Below, piece after piece: positions 21,123 through 31,385 of a stretch of DNA of 64,000 bases. This DNA comes from Cryoendolithus antarcticus (taxonomy: Eukaryota; Ascomycota; Dothideomycetes; Cladosporiales; Cladosporiaceae). The position numbers were made by a program, and so were the translations under genes. The stretch is from NCBI GenBank assembly GCA_002077065.1, contig NAJO01000016.1, positions 558,001 through 622,000 of the forward strand. Reading direction: 5' to 3'. The stretch's first letter is position 1. Each line of letters opens with the position of its first letter. Under the pieces are notes generated by a model. The model saw only the letters and a program-made list of their open reading frames with translations. It made no database searches and was not told the origin of the DNA.

Positions 21123-21652
21123 TGGGTTCCGAGTGTGAGTGGGTGATGAATTTCTGAGGTCGAGACCGGATACAGTCTCTCTGGATGTAGACACAGCGAC
21201 TACTCAGCAGTGCTTGTCTGCTTGTCGATGGGGATGGACACAAGCGGAGGTAAGTCGCGAGTGCAGCTTTCATAACGGAAGAATGCTCGCACTGCACCAA
21301 CATATGGAAGGAGATACTACACCTTGTGGATTTAGAGGAATCTGGATCAAGTGGTTCCAAAGGAGTGACTATATCATACTCGGCCGTAAAAGCTACCTAG
21401 TGTAGCAAGACAATAACAATGCATCCTCCATCGCTCAGAGTAGAGCAGGAGTCGCTCCAATATGCACATGTAGGACCTCAGTGCTCATGCTCCAGTCGAA
21501 CAGCCCATCGCACAGCGATAGCTGCTCATAGCTGGTTGAGCAGAGAGGTGTAGTAGTAAGGCTAGTGGACTTGAGTCGCAAGCAAAGCCAATCAGTATCG
21601 GCATCCAATAATCCTAAGCAATCCAAGTCGTCCATCTCAATCCCTTTCTAGC
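21123..21652. other. Intergenic region
   Basis: About 530 bases between the start of the F-box-like gene and the stop of the Gln-rich protein gene, both on the minus strand. I see no gene or repeat; it should hold a promoter and a 3' UTR. Confidence 0.55.
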
Positions 21653-23230
21653 CTACAAGCCAGCGCTCTTCGCCTGCTCCAGCCCAGCAAGCAGGCTTCC
21701 AACCGGCGTAGCAGGCGTAGACGGCTGTTTGAACGCACCCACCTCCTCGCTCTCGCTGCTGCAAGCACTGCTGCACCCGAAGTATCCCTCGCTGCTCCCC
21801 TGGCTGCTGCGCTTCATGAGCATTTCGCTGCCGATAGGAGACATCTTCCTGCTCGTTGGCGCGCTGTCCAAGACCGGCTCAGCCTCCTCGGGAATCGAGA
21901 AGCCGAATTCAGAGCCCTCACTGACTGGGCTGCCGGAAGCGGCGCGACGGCTAGTGCCAGCGCGCATGAGGCTGTCGAGTGCACGGCGGCGCTGACGGGT
22001 AGCAAAGTTCTTGCTGCCTTCATGCTTGGTCGTTGGCGCGGCGGTCAACTCGTCAAGAGAAGGCGGGCCGCGAGGCTGGCGGATTGGGTGGTCACCAGCG
22101 CGGGCGGCACCAGGGGCGAAAGTGCCAGTCATGGGGGTGGGAGGGAACATAGTGCGCTGAGTGCCGAAAGTGGCTGCTGTAGAAGTCTTGGGACCCTCGA
22201 GCGCGGTGGCGAAAGGGTTCACAGCAAGCGACTTTGCTGTCTTGTGGCCACGGCGGAAAGCAGTAGCGGATGGAGGTGGCAGTGGCTGGACGGGCTCAGT
22301 CGAGAGCGGCGAGGAGGACTTCTTAGGTGGAGTGAAGGAACGAGTCTTCTCGGCTGATGGTGGGGACACGCTGAATCCGGGTGCCTGTTGCGCATACTGC
22401 TGTTGATAAGAGGCAAAAGGGTTTGCCTGCGTTTGCTGAGAAGGCGAAATGGTCTGCTGAGCCTGCTGCCGAGCGTTCGAATCGACCACGTAGGAGTAGC
22501 TCTGGGTAGCGGGGTTGAAGACGAGGTACACACCAGGCTGAACCTCTTGCATCTGCTGCCCGTATGCGTTCTGCATGATCTGCGGAGCCACAGGTGTCTG
22601 AGCGTACTGATTGCCACCGTACATGCTTGCCTGATTCTGAGCCTGGCTCTGCAGAGACAAGGCAGCAAGCTTCTGCTGCAACTCCTGTTGACGCTGGGCC
22701 AAGAACATGCTGGTCATCTGCAGCTGTTCGACCATGTTAGGGTCCATGTCCTCGACAGGATCGTAGGTCGGAGGAGCCAAGACCTGGCCAGGCAAAGAGT
22801 AGTTCTGGCGAGCAGCACTCATGCCGTACTGCTGAGGCATGCCAAAGCCGCTTGCAGCAGCAGTGCGTGGCACACCCTGTTCGTAGCCATTGTAGTGATT
22901 GCCAGCCCACTGGGTCTGGCCACCTCCCTGTACATTGTGCTGAGTCTGGTTGTAAGGAGCGGAAGCCGGGACTGCTGGAGTCTTCGGCTGAGTTCGCAAG
23001 CCCGCAAGCAAGTGCGAGCGGCTGGTGCGCGGGGTAGGATAATCCACCGAGTCCTCGCTGATCGGGGTGACCTTTGGCGGCAGCGCCACGCTCAACCTCT
23101 TAGAGTTGAAGCGAGAGCCACGGTTGCCAAAGCCATTGCCCGCAGCTCCGAGGCCGGAGGTGGTAGGAAAGCCATGCTGATTGTTGTTGTTGTAAGTCAT
23201 TTGAGCAAGACCGCCAGCGTCGTAGCCCAT
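21653..23230 (-). CDS. Gln/Ser-rich disordered protein, 525 aa, function unknown
   Basis: The open frame continues upstream but without an ATG; the first one is at 23230 (MGYDAGGLAQM). The protein has an N-terminal Asn/Gly-rich stretch, a short coiled-coil-like Gln-rich segment near residues 170-210 (MFLAQRQQELQQKLAALS), an ordered-looking segment GVYLVFNPATQSYSYVVD around residue 240, and a basic conserved-looking block near 400-430 (RGPPSLDELTAAPTTKHEG followed by NFATRQRRRALDSLMRAG). The tail has Ser-rich SP motifs. I think this is a conserved ascomycete protein but cannot name it. The Gln-rich character could suit an RNA-binding or transcription partner; that is speculation. Confidence 0.8.
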   Translation of the reverse strand: MGYDAGGLAQMTYNNNNQHGFPTTSGLGAAGNGFGNRGSRFNSKRLSVALPPKVTPISEDSVDYPTPRTSRSHLLAGLRTQPKTPAVPASAPYNQTQHNVQGGGQTQWAGNHYNGYEQGVPRTAAASGFGMPQQYGMSAARQNYSLPGQVLAPPTYDPVEDMDPNMVEQLQMTSMFLAQRQQELQQKLAALSLQSQAQNQASMYGGNQYAQTPVAPQIMQNAYGQQMQEVQPGVYLVFNPATQSYSYVVDSNARQQAQQTISPSQQTQANPFASYQQQYAQQAPGFSVSPPSAEKTRSFTPPKKSSSPLSTEPVQPLPPPSATAFRRGHKTAKSLAVNPFATALEGPKTSTAATFGTQRTMFPPTPMTGTFAPGAARAGDHPIRQPRGPPSLDELTAAPTTKHEGSKNFATRQRRRALDSLMRAGTSRRAASGSPVSEGSEFGFSIPEEAEPVLDSAPTSRKMSPIGSEMLMKRSSQGSSEGYFGCSSACSSESEEVGAFKQPSTPATPVGSLLAGLEQAKSAGL

Positions 23231-24522
23231 TTCGATGATCGCGAAGATCTGTTCGTGCGTCTTGAGATGTCGTGAAGTTGATAGACGGCAATCGATACCG
23301 CCGTGTGGGGTGGAGTGCAATTAGCAGCGTGTAGCTGTGAGAAGACCGGTGGAGTAACGTCGATGGTGAGTCTACTGTACTGCAGCACTCGCACGTTTAT
23401 CGTCCAGGTCAGGCACTCCGATTAGGCTGCTGTGGCAAAGCACGCAGCGGGTTCTAGGGTCGTAAAACGGAAACTAAATTACAAGTCGAATATGTGTCGT
23501 AGCGGAGATGAGTCCAGTGGGGTTGCCGAAACAACGTTGATGCTTTGTCTGGTGATACCACGCGGATGTATTGACGCGCCTGCTCTTTGTTCTTTGCTGG
23601 TCGAGGTCGAGGTATGCGAGCTGATGAACAGGAGTTCACAAGGCAATCCTGAGCGTAAGGCTGCAAGACCGATGTCCTCGTGCTATGTGCGTCACACTCG
23701 TGGCAACCTCGAGTCCGTGTCGTCCAGTGTACAGTGAGACGTGAACAATGAGTCTGGCTCGTTGTCCTCGGTGGTGTCGCGCGTAGTTGATTAGGCGTGG
23801 TGGGTGGCAGGCGAGGCGGCGGCAACCGAAAGAAGTAGATAAACAGAAGTAAGTGTGTACGGCGATGTGATGTGCCGGCAAGAACGATGGATGGGTGGTA
23901 GTACTGCGCGAAGAAAGGATAGACACGCGGGGCGGCGGCGCTGCGATAGGCGTAGGGAGAGGAGAAAGTAGCGATGGTGGTAGGGATCGCGGCTCGCAAA
24001 TAGGGAGAAACTGCGACATACAGCCTCTCCCTGGCGCGGGCACAGACCCACAGGACTTGGCGCATGAATTAGGTCTGGCGCAGCCGCTTGAAACGACAGG
24101 CACGCTGCCCAATCACGGACTTTACATCGCTTGTCTGCACGAGTCTCGACTGGCTCGATGGGTGATCTCCCGCTGCAAACTGCAGGAAGCGGTGAGATGT
24201 CACGTTTGATGGACCTATAGGATGCTGCAGTACATGTAGAGAGTGTTCCGTCACTGCACTCACGTTGGTCATGCGAAGGTGATGATAATCGGATACTTCA
24301 CAGTCTGAGTCGAAACCCTAGGAGATTCGTAAAGCTTGACAGCATCAGCGTTCGCGCCAGACCCGGCCGTCCCGATTTGACAGCACCGTTGCCTTCGAGA
24401 CTACACTTGGCCACGAGGTGATCAGGCTGGTCCGCAACGTTGCGGCTATCTGTCGGAGTATATCGGTCTTTATGTACGTTTGCGCGTAAAGATAGACCAC
24501 GAGGTGCACCACTCCGACAAGT
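23231..24522. other. Intergenic region
   Basis: About 1.3 kb between the start of the Gln-rich protein gene and the stop of the SDR gene (both minus). Overlapping frames around 23430-24110 occur on both strands, have low-complexity Arg/Ser/Pro composition and show no domain; I regard them as chance. The stretch likely holds a long promoter and leader. Confidence 0.5.
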
Positions 24523-25403
24523 CTACCATGGGATCTCCCCTCCATCATACGCCTCGATCTCCCCAAACTTAATCCCAGGCACCTTAATGTTCAGCGACTT
24601 CCCATTAACCTCTGGCGAAGCCGCACGAACAATTCTCACAACTTCCTCCGCACCTTGCTCGACACTGAGATGCGCGTAATCCACGCCACCGAGCTTGGTC
24701 TTAAGCCACTACAAAGGTGAAGGTCAGCACGGTCTCGGCCTCTCGGAATGTGAATGCACGTACACCGGGTGTCAGCGCGAATACCGTGAACCCTTGATCC
24801 TTCAGATCGAAAGAGTACTGCACGGTGAGCATGTTCACAGCCGCTTTGGAGATCTTGTACGCGTAAGTCGGCGCGAAGTGCGTGTGGGCTGCCATGGAGA
24901 TGGACGCCAGGGAAGTAGATCTGCGTTATCGGCGTCAGCATGCTCAGCTTCCATGGGGTTCGAGAGCGTACGACGTACAGGTTGACGATCTTCTTCTCCA
25001 TCCCCTTCTCCAACAGCGGTAAGAACGCAGCCGTCACGGTCTGCACGCCCACAACATTCAGCTCGAACAGCTCCATCATCTGCTCGGCCTTCACGCTTTG
25101 CATGCCACCAGGATTTGCGTCTGCAGCACCAGCATTGTTGATAAGGACGTCAAGACCTTTGTCGCCCAAGGCCGACGAGACCTGCTGCACTGCCGCCTCG
25201 ATTGCTGGGCCATCAGTGACAGAAGCGATGACTGAAGTCGAGCGGTCGGAGTGTGCATCGAGCAATTTCTGAAGGTCGGGAGAAGGGGCGCTGCGTGTGA
25301 GGGCGAAGATGTGGGAGACTTGCGAGGCGGGTAGGGATAGTAGCTTGGTAGTCAGGGCAAGGCCTAGTCCCTGGGCGGTGCCGGTTATGAGGTATGAAGC
25401 CAT
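24523..25403 (-). CDS. Short-chain dehydrogenase/reductase (SDR), 255 aa
   Basis: Three exons on the minus strand: 25403-24979, 24920-24764 and 24708-24523. Joins restore NLSTSLASISMAAHTH and ALTPGWLKTKLGGVD. The Rossmann fold shows the cofactor motif TGTAQGLG near the N-terminus, NNAGA in the middle, and the catalytic Ser plus YKISK (YxxxK). This arrangement matches classical SDRs of the sniffer/C-factor-like group, which reduce or oxidise a carbonyl with NAD(P)H; the substrate is not predictable. Length is normal. Introns are 58 and 55 nt with GTACGT donors. No targeting signal is visible, so the enzyme is probably cytosolic. Confidence 0.9.
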
Positions 25404-25685
25404 TGTGCTGTTGTATGTGGGTGGTCAGGATGCTTCCGCAAGCTCGATGTACGGTGCCATTGAGCTGCTCATATATTGGAAGCTGCTACCACGGGTCCGG
25501 CTGATTGCACACCTAAGTCCGGCGATTTCGCTTGTCGCTTCGCCGCAATCGGCTGCGTCGTATGTTAGACTGCGTCGTATATGTAGCATATCGTCCATTG
25601 TTTCTCGTCCGTTGGTATGAGTAAGCACGATGCGCTAAGGGCGTGTGTAGTATGGTTCTCTCGATGATCATCGCGCTTCCTGGTC

Positions 25686-26432
25686 TCAACCCACCATACT
25701 CTTCTTCCTTCCTCTCATCCTCACTTCCTCCAACCTCCTCAGCGTTCCCTTAGCTCCCTTGGATACCTCCCTGTATCCCTCCAGCACCTCCGGAAACATT
25801 CCCTCCTCCCTCGGATGCGTACTACCAAACGCCCTTTCGAGCACGTACAAATCCACCGCTCGATCCTCCTCCTGCACAGTCTGCGTCGCAAGCCCAAAGT
25901 CGATCAACACGATCGCCCCTCTCAGCCTGCCCTCTAACTCTCCTGCAACAGGCCGTAACATCATATTACTCGTCGTCAGATCCCCATGCACAACCCCAGC
26001 TGCATGCAACCCCCCAACAGCCCTCCCAATGCGTCTCATCAACCCCCTCAAGTCCCCTCCTGCCTCCTCTCCTCCAACGGCCCTTCCTCTGACAGCCTCT
26101 TTCACACTCCCTCCATCGACCCACTCCATAGCCATCCACCCCGCCTCCCAGTCCAGCCCAAGCACCGCCGGCACAGCCACCCCTTCGCGAAGACATTTCA
26201 CCAGCACGCGCGCTTCGGCGAGGATTCGCTGGCGCGTGAGCCGTTTGTCTAGCGTGGGATGACGCCAGGGTTTGGCCGGGCGGATTTTGAGAGCACAGGA
26301 TGTGGTGGGTGAGAGGAAGGTGGTTCGGTAGAGGAGGGCTTCGGCGCCTTGGGCTATGAGAGTTAGGGGCGTGGTGGATGTGAGAAAGGGAGAGGGAAGG
26401 GCGTGGGAGATGGGTAGAGGGTCTGCAGCCAT
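25686..26432 (-). CDS. BUD32: EKC/KEOPS complex kinase/ATPase Bud32
   Basis: Single exon, 248 aa. The compact atypical kinase (no large activation segment) is the hallmark of Bud32 (PRPK in animals), which supports Kae1 in making the t6A modification of ANN-decoding tRNAs and also affects telomeres and transcription. Seen: a shortened nucleotide loop (LIAQGAEALLYRT), the lysine in CALKIRP, a conserved helix RLTRQRILAEARVL, the catalytic loop VVHGDLTTSNMML, DFG in IVLIDFGLA, and the C-terminal RGRKKSMVG that is typical of the family and important for Kae1-linked function. Divergently transcribed from the PTC5-like gene. Confidence 0.96.
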   Translation of the reverse strand: MAADPLPISHALPSPFLTSTTPLTLIAQGAEALLYRTTFLSPTTSCALKIRPAKPWRHPTLDKRLTRQRILAEARVLVKCLREGVAVPAVLGLDWEAGWMAMEWVDGGSVKEAVRGRAVGGEEAGGDLRGLMRRIGRAVGGLHAAGVVHGDLTTSNMMLRPVAGELEGRLRGAIVLIDFGLATQTVQEEDRAVDLYVLERAFGSTHPREEGMFPEVLEGYREVSKGAKGTLRRLEEVRMRGRKKSMVG

Positions 26433-26739
26433 TGAAGGAGATGTGGTAGGGAGGTTAGGTGTGATTCTCTGGTAGTCGTCCGACTGTGATTTGGTGAGAC
26501 AACTGAAAGTCTCACTTTGACGTCACGGGTGGAGCTGGAGCTAAAGTCCAGTTGCGATTCGACGCTTGCTGCTTCCGAACACACTTTCTTTCGGCGCGTT
26601 CTTAGTTGGGAGTCTCCCGCACTGTGAACGCTGTAATGCGTACTGTGCGAGCTTCAAGGTCGAAGGCGCGTACTGCAAGAGTCTCCCGCGCAAGTCTCTC
26701 TACAGCGTACCCACAGGCCTGATCTGCGGCAAGCCCATC
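26433..26739. promoter_or_regulatory. Shared divergent promoter region (BUD32 / PTC5-like)
   Basis: 307 bp lie between the BUD32 ATG (26432) and the probable PP2C ATG (26740). The plus-strand frame is open in the last part of it but contains no ATG, so it is not coding. Both promoters must be contained here. Confidence 0.5.
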
Positions 26740-28482
26740 ATGCTAGCTTTTCAGCGCTCCGCCAGTATGGCGCGCTATCTTCGACTACCCGCTCACCGCA
26801 CCATCCTCCACTCTCGACGGCAGTATACCACGCCTCCGAAGACATACTTCCAGCCGCTTGACCAACCGCCTCCACCGCCTCCTCGAACTTCCTTTCGAAT
26901 CCTACGATGGTCCCTCTTCGGCGTCACAGCCTTCGGCATAGGCTTCTACATGCACGCCTACCTCTCCGCACGCTTCGGTCTCGACGCCCTCGAGGAGCTA
27001 GCCGGCGAAATGGATCCCCAAGACGCTATGGCCATGCAAGGCGCACTTCAGGACGGCGTGGAAGTAGCGCAAGCACGTGTCGTGCATGCTTTCACGCACG
27101 AGCAGGCCACTGCAGTTCTACGGCAAAGAGCAGGCGTAGCAGTCACGCCGACTGTCGTAAGTCATGTATGCCAGAGCCCGAGCAATCTGCCGTGCGAGGA
27201 TACGTGGAGTTCTGGGACGTATATGTACCTTAAGGACCCCTCGAAGGATTGGAGTGAGTGGGCTATTTTCGATGGGCATGCGGGGACGAGGACTAGTCAG
27301 GCGCTCAAGGAGATTCTACCAGTTGTTGTCGGGGAGAAGCTCTGGGAGAGCGGGTGCATGCAGAGGATGTATGTTGCGAATGATCAGAGGGTGTGGAGAG
27401 TGATTCAGAATGCTTTCAAGTACCTTGATGAGGAGGTATTGGGCGAGGCGAAGCGGTGTCTGGAGGACGATCATGATGGCTTGCGGCCGGCCGAGAAGGT
27501 CAGCTTGCTGAGTAACATGTTAAGTGGGAGCTGTGCGCTTTTGGCGTTGTTTGATCCTACCAAGTGTGTTTTGCGGGTGGCTAACACTGGTGACTCGAGA
27601 GCCGTGTTGGGGACATGGGAAGATGGGAAGTACGTCGCAAGGCCGATGAGTGAAGACCACACAGGCTTCAACCCAAACGAAGTCGATCGACTCGCTGCAG
27701 CACACCCAGGCGAAGATGTGATCGATCCCAAAACCGGTCGTATCTTTGGGCTTGCAGTCACGCGAGCCTTTGGCGACTCGAGATGGAAGTGGTCGCAAGA
27801 GCTCACCACGAAAGCCCACGAGCTCTTCTGGGGCCCAGCACCGCGACCCAACAACGTCATCAAAACAGCACCGTACCTCACGGCCGAGCCTGAAATCCAA
27901 GAAGCCCGCGTACAGACCGGCGCACACCCAGACTTCCTCATCATGGCCTCAGACGGCCTCTGGGATCTCATGTCGAACGACGACGCAGTGGCTTGCGTGC
28001 AACTCTGGCTCGAGCACAACAAACCCTTGGACATTGTACGGCGTCTGAAGACCGACATGGCGGACGCCAAGGCACATCCTTTCGGCGGTGCTGAAAAAGC
28101 TTCTTCTCCTCCCGGCAAGCCAAAATCCCGCCTCGATTTCTCCTTCGCCGGCCACTCTGCCTCAGATGTTGCTATCGAACCCCCTACGATGCCCGACTCT
28201 ACGCCAGACGCCGTCCCAGATACTTACTATGATCCCGACCAGCGGGCCCTCAAATGGCGCGTGAGTCCGAAACACTTCATTGTGGAGGATGATAATGCCG
28301 GCGTACATCTCATCAAGAACGCTTTCGGTGGGAGTCGGAGACGGCTCTTCGAGAGCGTTATGACCATACAGCCGCCGCTTAGCAGAGATGTGAGGGATGA
28401 TGTTACGGTGCATGTTATTTTCTTCGGTGTGGATGCGAAAGCGGAGGCGAAGGAGATGGAGCAGGCTGGAGGAAGGGAGTAG
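26740..28482 (+). CDS. PTC5: Mitochondrial PP2C-type protein phosphatase, Ptc5-like
   Basis: Single exon. I place the start at the first ATG, 26740 (580 aa); 26767 (MARYLRLP) is an alternative. The N-terminus is Arg/Ser/Thr-rich without acids (AHRTILHSRRQYTT), a probable mitochondrial presequence, followed by a hydrophobic segment (LFGVTAFGIGFYMHAYL) that may anchor it. The PP2C domain has all expected metal-site motifs: WAIFDGHAG, ANTGDSRAVLG, SEDHTGFNPNE, VTRAFGDSRW and MASDGLWDLMSNDD. Yeast Ptc5 dephosphorylates the pyruvate dehydrogenase E1-alpha subunit in mitochondria; the same role is inferred. An insertion of about 50 residues with Ser/Pro (residues ~440-490) interrupts the last third. 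Confidence 0.92.
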   Translation: MLAFQRSASMARYLRLPAHRTILHSRRQYTTPPKTYFQPLDQPPPPPPRTSFRILRWSLFGVTAFGIGFYMHAYLSARFGLDALEELAGEMDPQDAMAMQGALQDGVEVAQARVVHAFTHEQATAVLRQRAGVAVTPTVVSHVCQSPSNLPCEDTWSSGTYMYLKDPSKDWSEWAIFDGHAGTRTSQALKEILPVVVGEKLWESGCMQRMYVANDQRVWRVIQNAFKYLDEEVLGEAKRCLEDDHDGLRPAEKVSLLSNMLSGSCALLALFDPTKCVLRVANTGDSRAVLGTWEDGKYVARPMSEDHTGFNPNEVDRLAAAHPGEDVIDPKTGRIFGLAVTRAFGDSRWKWSQELTTKAHELFWGPAPRPNNVIKTAPYLTAEPEIQEARVQTGAHPDFLIMASDGLWDLMSNDDAVACVQLWLEHNKPLDIVRRLKTDMADAKAHPFGGAEKASSPPGKPKSRLDFSFAGHSASDVAIEPPTMPDSTPDAVPDTYYDPDQRALKWRVSPKHFIVEDDNAGVHLIKNAFGGSRRRLFESVMTIQPPLSRDVRDDVTVHVIFFGVDAKAEAKEMEQAGGRE

Positions 28483-29426
28483 AGCGATGCATAATTCGAA
28501 CAGTAGCATATCTTGACAGGCCATGATCTTGCCACGGGGAGTTCTGGCATTGCATAGCGGGGGAAGGGACCTCGTGGCGAGGGCTACATATGTAGAAGTA
28601 TGGGACCGGAGCGAAGCACATGTCTTTCGTACTCTGGCGCTTACCAGTACCATACGGGACAATTGGACGCTGTCACGCTGTATGCTTCATGACGCTATGT
28701 GCAATCCGTAAGCTGTAGAGAGCAGCTGCAGTCGGTTGCTGGGCAAGGTTGAATGGGGTAATCCGACCGCTGCCTCCCTGACCCTCTGCAACTGTCCACG
28801 AATCCACCTCCTCTACATACATCAACCCCAATGATTGATACGCTAGAATCGAGGCTGCAGTTCTTCCGCCATAGATATTGATGCTCAACACCAGATGTCG
28901 TCAATCTAATTCCTCTCTGACTGGAAGCCCTGATCAAGTCCATTGATACCGTCCACATTGCCAATCGACGCGACTCCGTACCAAGAGTCCAACGTCAATC
29001 ATTGGCACTTGGCGCAATGCACATCATCCATTCAGAAGGATTGCACCTGCAGCACCGAGTGATATCGCCAGTCACAGTGCCGAGCTACACTCACGCCGCG
29101 CCATTACGACTACACCGGAAGCTATTTGCGGCAGGTCCTCGACGCTGACTTTCTTTGTGAGCCATGCTGCAGCGCAGCTCTGTATCTAATCTCTGTCGGC
29201 TTCGATTTCGTGCCAGGCTCGGCTGGATGGCGACAGTGGCATGCCTTGGCTAGACACGGTGTACTGGCCATGTCTGGAAGGCGACAAGATACCCGCTCTT
29301 GGGAGTTATGGAGGAGTCATGTACAGACTTGTGATGGGGCCGGCGAGGCCTATATGCAAGCAGCAGCCCTTCTTTTGCACATCTGTAAACTTGCTCATAC
29401 CATCTCATCAGTACCAGTAGACCAAT
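28483..29426. other. Intergenic region
   Basis: About 0.94 kb between the PP2C gene and the secreted LVIVD-like gene. Minus-strand frames at 28673-28964 lack any recognisable domain. It probably holds a 3' UTR and the promoter of the downstream gene; nothing else was seen. Confidence 0.5.
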
Positions 29427-31003
29427 ATGAAGTCCTTATCCTTGGCTGTGCTCCCCGTTGCGGCCCTTGCCGCTTATACGTCGAAAGAGTATGCAGATTA
29501 TGCTGTACACGCTCGTGTTATGGGCTTGAAAGAGGTATACTGGTATCATCGCGGGTTCCAGGTCTAGCTGACTGACTCCACATAGTCGCAATGGGCCAGA
29601 GATCGCTCACAAGGCAAGCACGTCAGTCGTAAGTGGAACTCTCGCGACAAGAAGAACGGCGGCTGGCGCGACAGGAACGACCCAGTGCGATGCAGGAATG
29701 CTTTCGCTGTCGTCGAGCCTGGCAATGCCAACCAGACTTGTGCGTTCCTCCATCCTCTGCCTGGATGGGCTGTGCTAACGTACAACCAGTCCGTTGTTCC
29801 GGAATGGATCTGTACGACTTCAAGTCGCATGCTGATCTCGGAAGCTACGTCGGCGAGGGCTCTAGTAGCTGGGGCTGGATCTCTGCAGATGGCCGTGAGT
29901 TCGCAGCTATCGGACAGGCCGATGGCACGGCATTTGTTGAGATCACCAAGAGCGGCAAAATCAGCTACCTGGGTCGCCTGCCTCAGCAGTCCGTGTTCAG
30001 TATCTGGCGCGAGATTCGCATTATGGACGATCTATGCATCATCGGAAGCGAAGCTCGTGACCATGGTGTGCAAGTCTTCGATATGAAGAAGCTGCTCACG
30101 CTCAGCCCAACCCGGCCTGCAAACTTCAGCACGGCTACTGATATCACTGGCTTGTTCACACAGTTGCCTATTGGTCGTACGCACAACATTGTCGTCAATT
30201 GGGATCTTGACTATGCGGTAGCTGTTGGTGCTCAGCCGCGCAACTCCACCTGCCGCAGTGGATTGATCTTCATCGATCTCACTGATCCTAGCATTCCCAC
30301 CTCGCCGGGCTGCGCTGGACAAGACGGCTACGTACACGATGCCCAGTGCGTCAAGTACAAGGGGCCCGATACACGCTACACCGGCAAAGACATCTGCATT
30401 GGCTACAACGAAGACACGGTAACTGTCTACGACGCAACCTATAAGTCTAGCATCAACTCTACGCAAGTCATTGGACGTCTCGAATACCCCGGGGCGTCCT
30501 ACACTCACCAAGGTAGCTTCATCGATCATGAATGGATGCAGTACCTGCTTCTAGACGATGAGCTGGACGAAGTTGACGGCGTCATTACCGATGGCGTGCC
30601 AGTGACTTACATCGTCGACATGTCCGATCTCACGAACCCTAAGCTTACCGGTACATTCAAGGCCACGGACTCTAAGGGCATTGATCACAATCAGTACGTC
30701 TACGATGGCTTGTCCTACCAGTCCAACTACGGCAATGGGCTCTGGGTGCATGATGTGTCTTCGATCGTCGATGACCCAACCGGCGCGAGCGTCGAAGTTG
30801 CTGGCTTCTTCGATATCTACCCTGAGGACGATGCGGTCGGAGGCATCGTGGAGTTCGTCGGGACCTGGAGTCACTATGGACCTTATCCGAGCGGTTATGT
30901 CATTGTCAACACGATCGAACGCGGTGCTTTCATTGTAAAGTTGAGTAAGTTTGGCAAGAAGGGAAGCGGCAAGAACAAAGGCCGTGGTCGTGGCTCCTAT
31001 TGA
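29427..31003 (+). CDS. Secreted LVIVD-repeat / choice-of-anchor-B-like protein, 491 aa
   Basis: Three exons: 29427-29534, 29586-29739 and 29790-31003. The first two are needed to supply the signal peptide (MKSLSLAVLPVAALAAYTS) and the region GNANQTFRCSGMDLYDFKSH; the longest uninterrupted frame alone begins out of phase. The mature protein is a beta-propeller-like fold of repeated units with segments such as YVHDAQCVKYKG, THQGSFIDHEWMQYLLLDDE and VTYIVDMSDLTNPKLTGTF, shared with bacterial choice-of-anchor B proteins and some fungal secreted proteins. No enzymatic activity is established for the family. The C-terminus is basic and Gly-rich (KKGSGKNKGRGRGSY), odd for a secreted propeller. It precedes the GH53 gene on the same strand. 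Confidence 0.85.
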
Positions 31004-31385
31004 GTAAGAAGTATGCTGGGCGCAAGGCCATTGTGCTAAACCAGCATTCAATAAGGGTCTAGCCAGTTCGGGCAGGTGCATTTGCAGGCTGTCCACATCC
31101 CGACATCTCGATTTCTCCATACTTCCCCTCATCACTCCACGACTATCCTTGCCTAGCACAACATCAAGTGGTGTCGGCTAGTAAGCAAGGCTGTCCACTC
31201 TGCACTCGAACAAGTTTTCCGTCGCTACCAATGTCCGATCACCATGTGGACACCACGCGAGACGGATCGACCATGTGGACTTTCGATGTCGAATGAGCCG
31301 CTGACTCGGTGAGTACTTCATTCATATAGAGAATTAATTGCAGCATCCTTTGAGCTAGGCAAAGTCGTCCCAATTGATCGCTTCA
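31004..31385. other. Intergenic region upstream of the GH53 gene
   Basis: About 380 bases between two plus-strand genes. It presumably holds the 3' UTR of the secreted propeller-like gene and the galactanase promoter; an AT-rich patch (CATATAGAGAATTAATT) lies about 55 bp before the ATG. Nothing else was recognised. Confidence 0.5.

Noticed and set aside
22388..23275. 295-codon plus-strand frame opposite the Gln-rich protein gene
   Set aside because: Antisense shadow with Leu/Arg/Val repeats produced by CAG/CTG-rich coding on the minus strand; no domain.
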